Part shown: positions 51,664-53,178 of the stretch, one piece after another
How positions within the stretch are numbered: the first letter of the stretch is position 1
Layout: every line of letters begins with the position of its first letter
From: Mycobacterium scrofulaceum
Lineage (GTDB): Bacteria > Actinomycetota > Actinomycetes > Mycobacteriales > Mycobacteriaceae
Direction of reading: 5' to 3'
Length of the DNA stretch: 53,178 bases
Assembly: GCF_002086735.1 (NCBI RefSeq)
Contig: NZ_MVIJ01000040.1
Coordinates: forward strand, 1 to 53,178
Translations under genes and position numbers: made by a program
Notes under the pieces: model-generated
Database searches by the model: none
What the model saw: only the letters and a program-made list of their open reading frames with translations
Told to the model about the DNA's origin: nothing

Positions 51664-52868
51664 TACGCGGTACCCCGGGCGGCCGGCGCTTCCCGATCGG
51701 CGACGGCGCGCTGGTAGGCCTCGATGTTGCGGCGGGTCTCGGTGAGCGAGTCGCCGCCGAACTTCTCCAGCGCCGCCCGCGCCAGCACCAGCGCCACCAT
51801 GGCCTCGACCACGACGCCGGCGGCCGGCACCGCGCACACGTCGGAGCGCTGGTGGATGGCGACGGCCTCGTCGCCGGTCGCCATGTCGACGGTGGCCAGC
51901 GCCCGCGGCACGGTGGAGATCGGTTTCATCGCGGCGCGCACCCGCAGCGGCTGCCCGTTGGTCATGCCGCCCTCCAGCCCGCCGGCGCGGTTGGTCGAGC
52001 GGACCACACCGTCGGGTCCGGGGTACATCTCGTCGTGGGCGCGGCTGCCGCGCCGGCGCGCCGTCTCGAAGCCGTCGCCGATCTCCACACCCTTGATGGC
52101 CTGGATGCCCATCACGGCGGCGGCGAGCTGGCTGTCCAGCCGGTTGTCCCCGCTGGTGAACGAGCCCAGCCCAACGGGCAGGCCCAGGGCCACCACCTCG
52201 ACCACGCCGCCCAGCGTGTCGCCGTCCTTCTTGGCCGCCTCGATCTCGGCGATCATCGCCTCCTCGGCGGCCTTGTCGAAGGCGCGCACGGGACTGTCGT
52301 CGATCGCCGGCAGGTCCTCCGGGCGCGGCGGCGGGCCGTCGTAGGGCGCCGACGGGCCGATCGCGACGACGTGGGAGAGCACCTCGACGCCCAGCGCCTG
52401 ACGCAGGAAGGACCGCGCGACCGTGCCCGCCGCGACGCGGGCCGCCGTCTCGCGGGCGCTGGCCCGCTCCAGCACCGGCCGGGCGTCGTCGAAGCCGTAC
52501 TTGAGCATGCCCGCGTAGTCGGCGTGGCCGGGGCGCGGGCGGGTGAGCGGTTCGTTGCGCGCGACGTTCGCCAGCTCCGCGGGGTCGACCGGGTCGGCGG
52601 CCATCACGGTCTCCCACTTGGGCCACTCGGTGTTGCCGATCTCGACCGCGATGGGGCCGCCGAGCGTGACGCCGTGGCGCACCCCGGACAGCACGGTCAC
52701 CGCGTCGCGCTCGAACTTCATCCGCGCCCCGCGACCGTAGCCGAGTCGGCGGCGGGCCAATTGGTCGGCGATATCGGTCGAGTTGACCTCCACGCCGGCC
52801 ACCATGCCCTCGAGCATGGCCACCAACGCGCGGCCGTGCGACTCCCCGGCGGTGATCCAACGCAACAC
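51663..52868 (-). CDS. aroC: Chorismate synthase
   Basis: A 401-residue FMN-dependent enzyme (named AroF in M. tuberculosis) forming chorismate from EPSP. The signatures GESHGRALVAMLEG, VRHGVTLGGPIAVEIGN, RPGHADYAGMLKYG and SARETAARVAAG are all present. GTG 52868 (VLRWITAGESHG) is chosen because the family starts here; the open frame continues upstream across the prepilin peptidase gene. First gene of the aroC-aroK-aroB-aroQ operon. Confidence 0.97.
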   Translation of the reverse strand: MLRWITAGESHGRALVAMLEGMVAGVEVNSTDIADQLARRRLGYGRGARMKFERDAVTVLSGVRHGVTLGGPIAVEIGNTEWPKWETVMAADPVDPAELANVARNEPLTRPRPGHADYAGMLKYGFDDARPVLERASARETAARVAAGTVARSFLRQALGVEVLSHVVAIGPSAPYDGPPPRPEDLPAIDDSPVRAFDKAAEEAMIAEIEAAKKDGDTLGGVVEVVALGLPVGLGSFTSGDNRLDSQLAAAVMGIQAIKGVEIGDGFETARRRGSRAHDEMYPGPDGVVRSTNRAGGLEGGMTNGQPLRVRAAMKPISTVPRALATVDMATGDEAVAIHQRSDVCAVPAAGVVVEAMVALVLARAALEKFGGDSLTETRRNIEAYQRAVADREAPAARGTA

Positions 52869-52900
52869 CCGAACATCTTCCCACGGGGCCCGGCGCGGGC

Positions 52901-53178
52901 TTAAATCCCGACGGCCAGCCCGATCGCGGCGGCGGTGGCCAGGCACATCGACGGGCCGTGCGGCACGGCCCGCGCGCGGCACACCGCCGCGACGAGCGCC
53001 GTCAGCACCGGCGCGGCCAGCGCCGCCAGGAACCACACCCCCGCGCCGAAACAGCCGGCCAGCGCGCCCAGGCCGACCGCCAGCTTGACGTCCCCGGCCC
53101 CCATCCCCGCCGGCGCGACGACGTGCACCAGCAGGTAGATCGCCGCCAGCGCCGCCGACCCGGCCAGGGCATCCCAGC
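52901..53178 (-). CDS. Prepilin peptidase (A24 family), truncated by the window
   Basis: The C-terminal 92 residues of an integral-membrane aspartyl protease similar to Rv2551c. The second catalytic aspartate lies in GMGAGDVKLAVGLG, the A24 GxGDxK-type motif, and the protein ends in VPHGPSMCLATAAAIGLAV. The N-terminal part with the first aspartate lies beyond the window. It would process type IV/Flp-type prepilins. It lies 32 bp upstream of aroC in the same direction. Confidence 0.85.
   Translation of the reverse strand, partial: WDALAGSAALAAIYLLVHVVAPAGMGAGDVKLAVGLGALAGCFGAGVWFLAALAAPVLTALVAAVCRARAVPHGPSMCLATAAAIGLAVGI

Overview
The window is high-GC actinobacterial chromosome and almost certainly comes from a slow-growing Mycobacterium, most likely of the M. 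avium complex. The reasons are a PPE-family gene, a hemophore-like secreted antigen, an LprG/P55 pair, mIHF, a PriA without Walker motifs, and protein sequences and gene order that follow M. tuberculosis Rv1417 down to Rv1377c and then Rv2531c to Rv2551c. Homologies were judged by eye and memory; no database search was run.

Layout. (1) 1-1453: 3' part of a PPE-PPW gene, then a small hemophore-like secreted protein and a bidirectional terminator. (2) 1454-9965: riboflavin genes (ribH, ribBA, ribE, ribD) interleaved with a small secreted protein, a low-GC sugar-methyltransferase-like gene that looks acquired, and the lprG-P55 operon. (3) 9962-13340: rpe, rsmB and fmt, with six perfect 57-bp tandem repeats beginning inside the 3' end of rsmB. 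(4) 13393-21281: a methyltransferase/MarR pair with two copies of a shared promoter/operator motif, priA, a YhhN-type membrane protein, two HSL-family esterases (lipI, nlhH) and a Baeyer-Villiger-type monooxygenase. (5) 21290-25308: metK, coaBC, rpoZ, gmk, mihF. (6) 25773-26195: an HTH-TOBE regulator where M. tuberculosis has PE15/PPE20. (7) 26327-35040: the pyrimidine operon pyrR-pyrB-pyrC-(Rv1382-like)-carA-carB-pyrF, headed by a PyrR-binding hairpin that masks the pyrR Shine-Dalgarno sequence. (8) 35229-39464: methyltransferase, STAS protein, serine hydrolase, acetyltransferase, MFS transporter. (9) 39673-42925: a COG4705 membrane protein, an OmpR-type response regulator, a convergent histidine kinase and a small secreted protein, bounded by two matching arrays of CTCAGCG direct repeats. 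(10) 42937-53178: Orn/Lys/Arg decarboxylase, nusB-efp, pepQ, the shikimate genes aroC-aroK-aroB-aroQ and a truncated prepilin peptidase.

Many neighbouring genes overlap by ATGA or GTGA, which implies translational coupling within the rib, pyr, nusB-efp and aro operons. Several genes (lprG, fmt, the HTH-TOBE gene, the STAS gene, the small secreted protein at 4033) have a TANNNT -10 element six or seven bases before the start codon, as expected for leaderless mycobacterial transcripts.

The best candidate for an undescribed system is the two-component/membrane-protein/secreted-protein locus at 39.7-42.9 kb. Its two outer promoters carry the same three-box array (spacings 12 and 11 bp, then 9 bp to a TAG-starting -10). 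The membrane protein has a fourfold internal repeat. The kinase and regulator genes converge and overlap instead of forming an operon.
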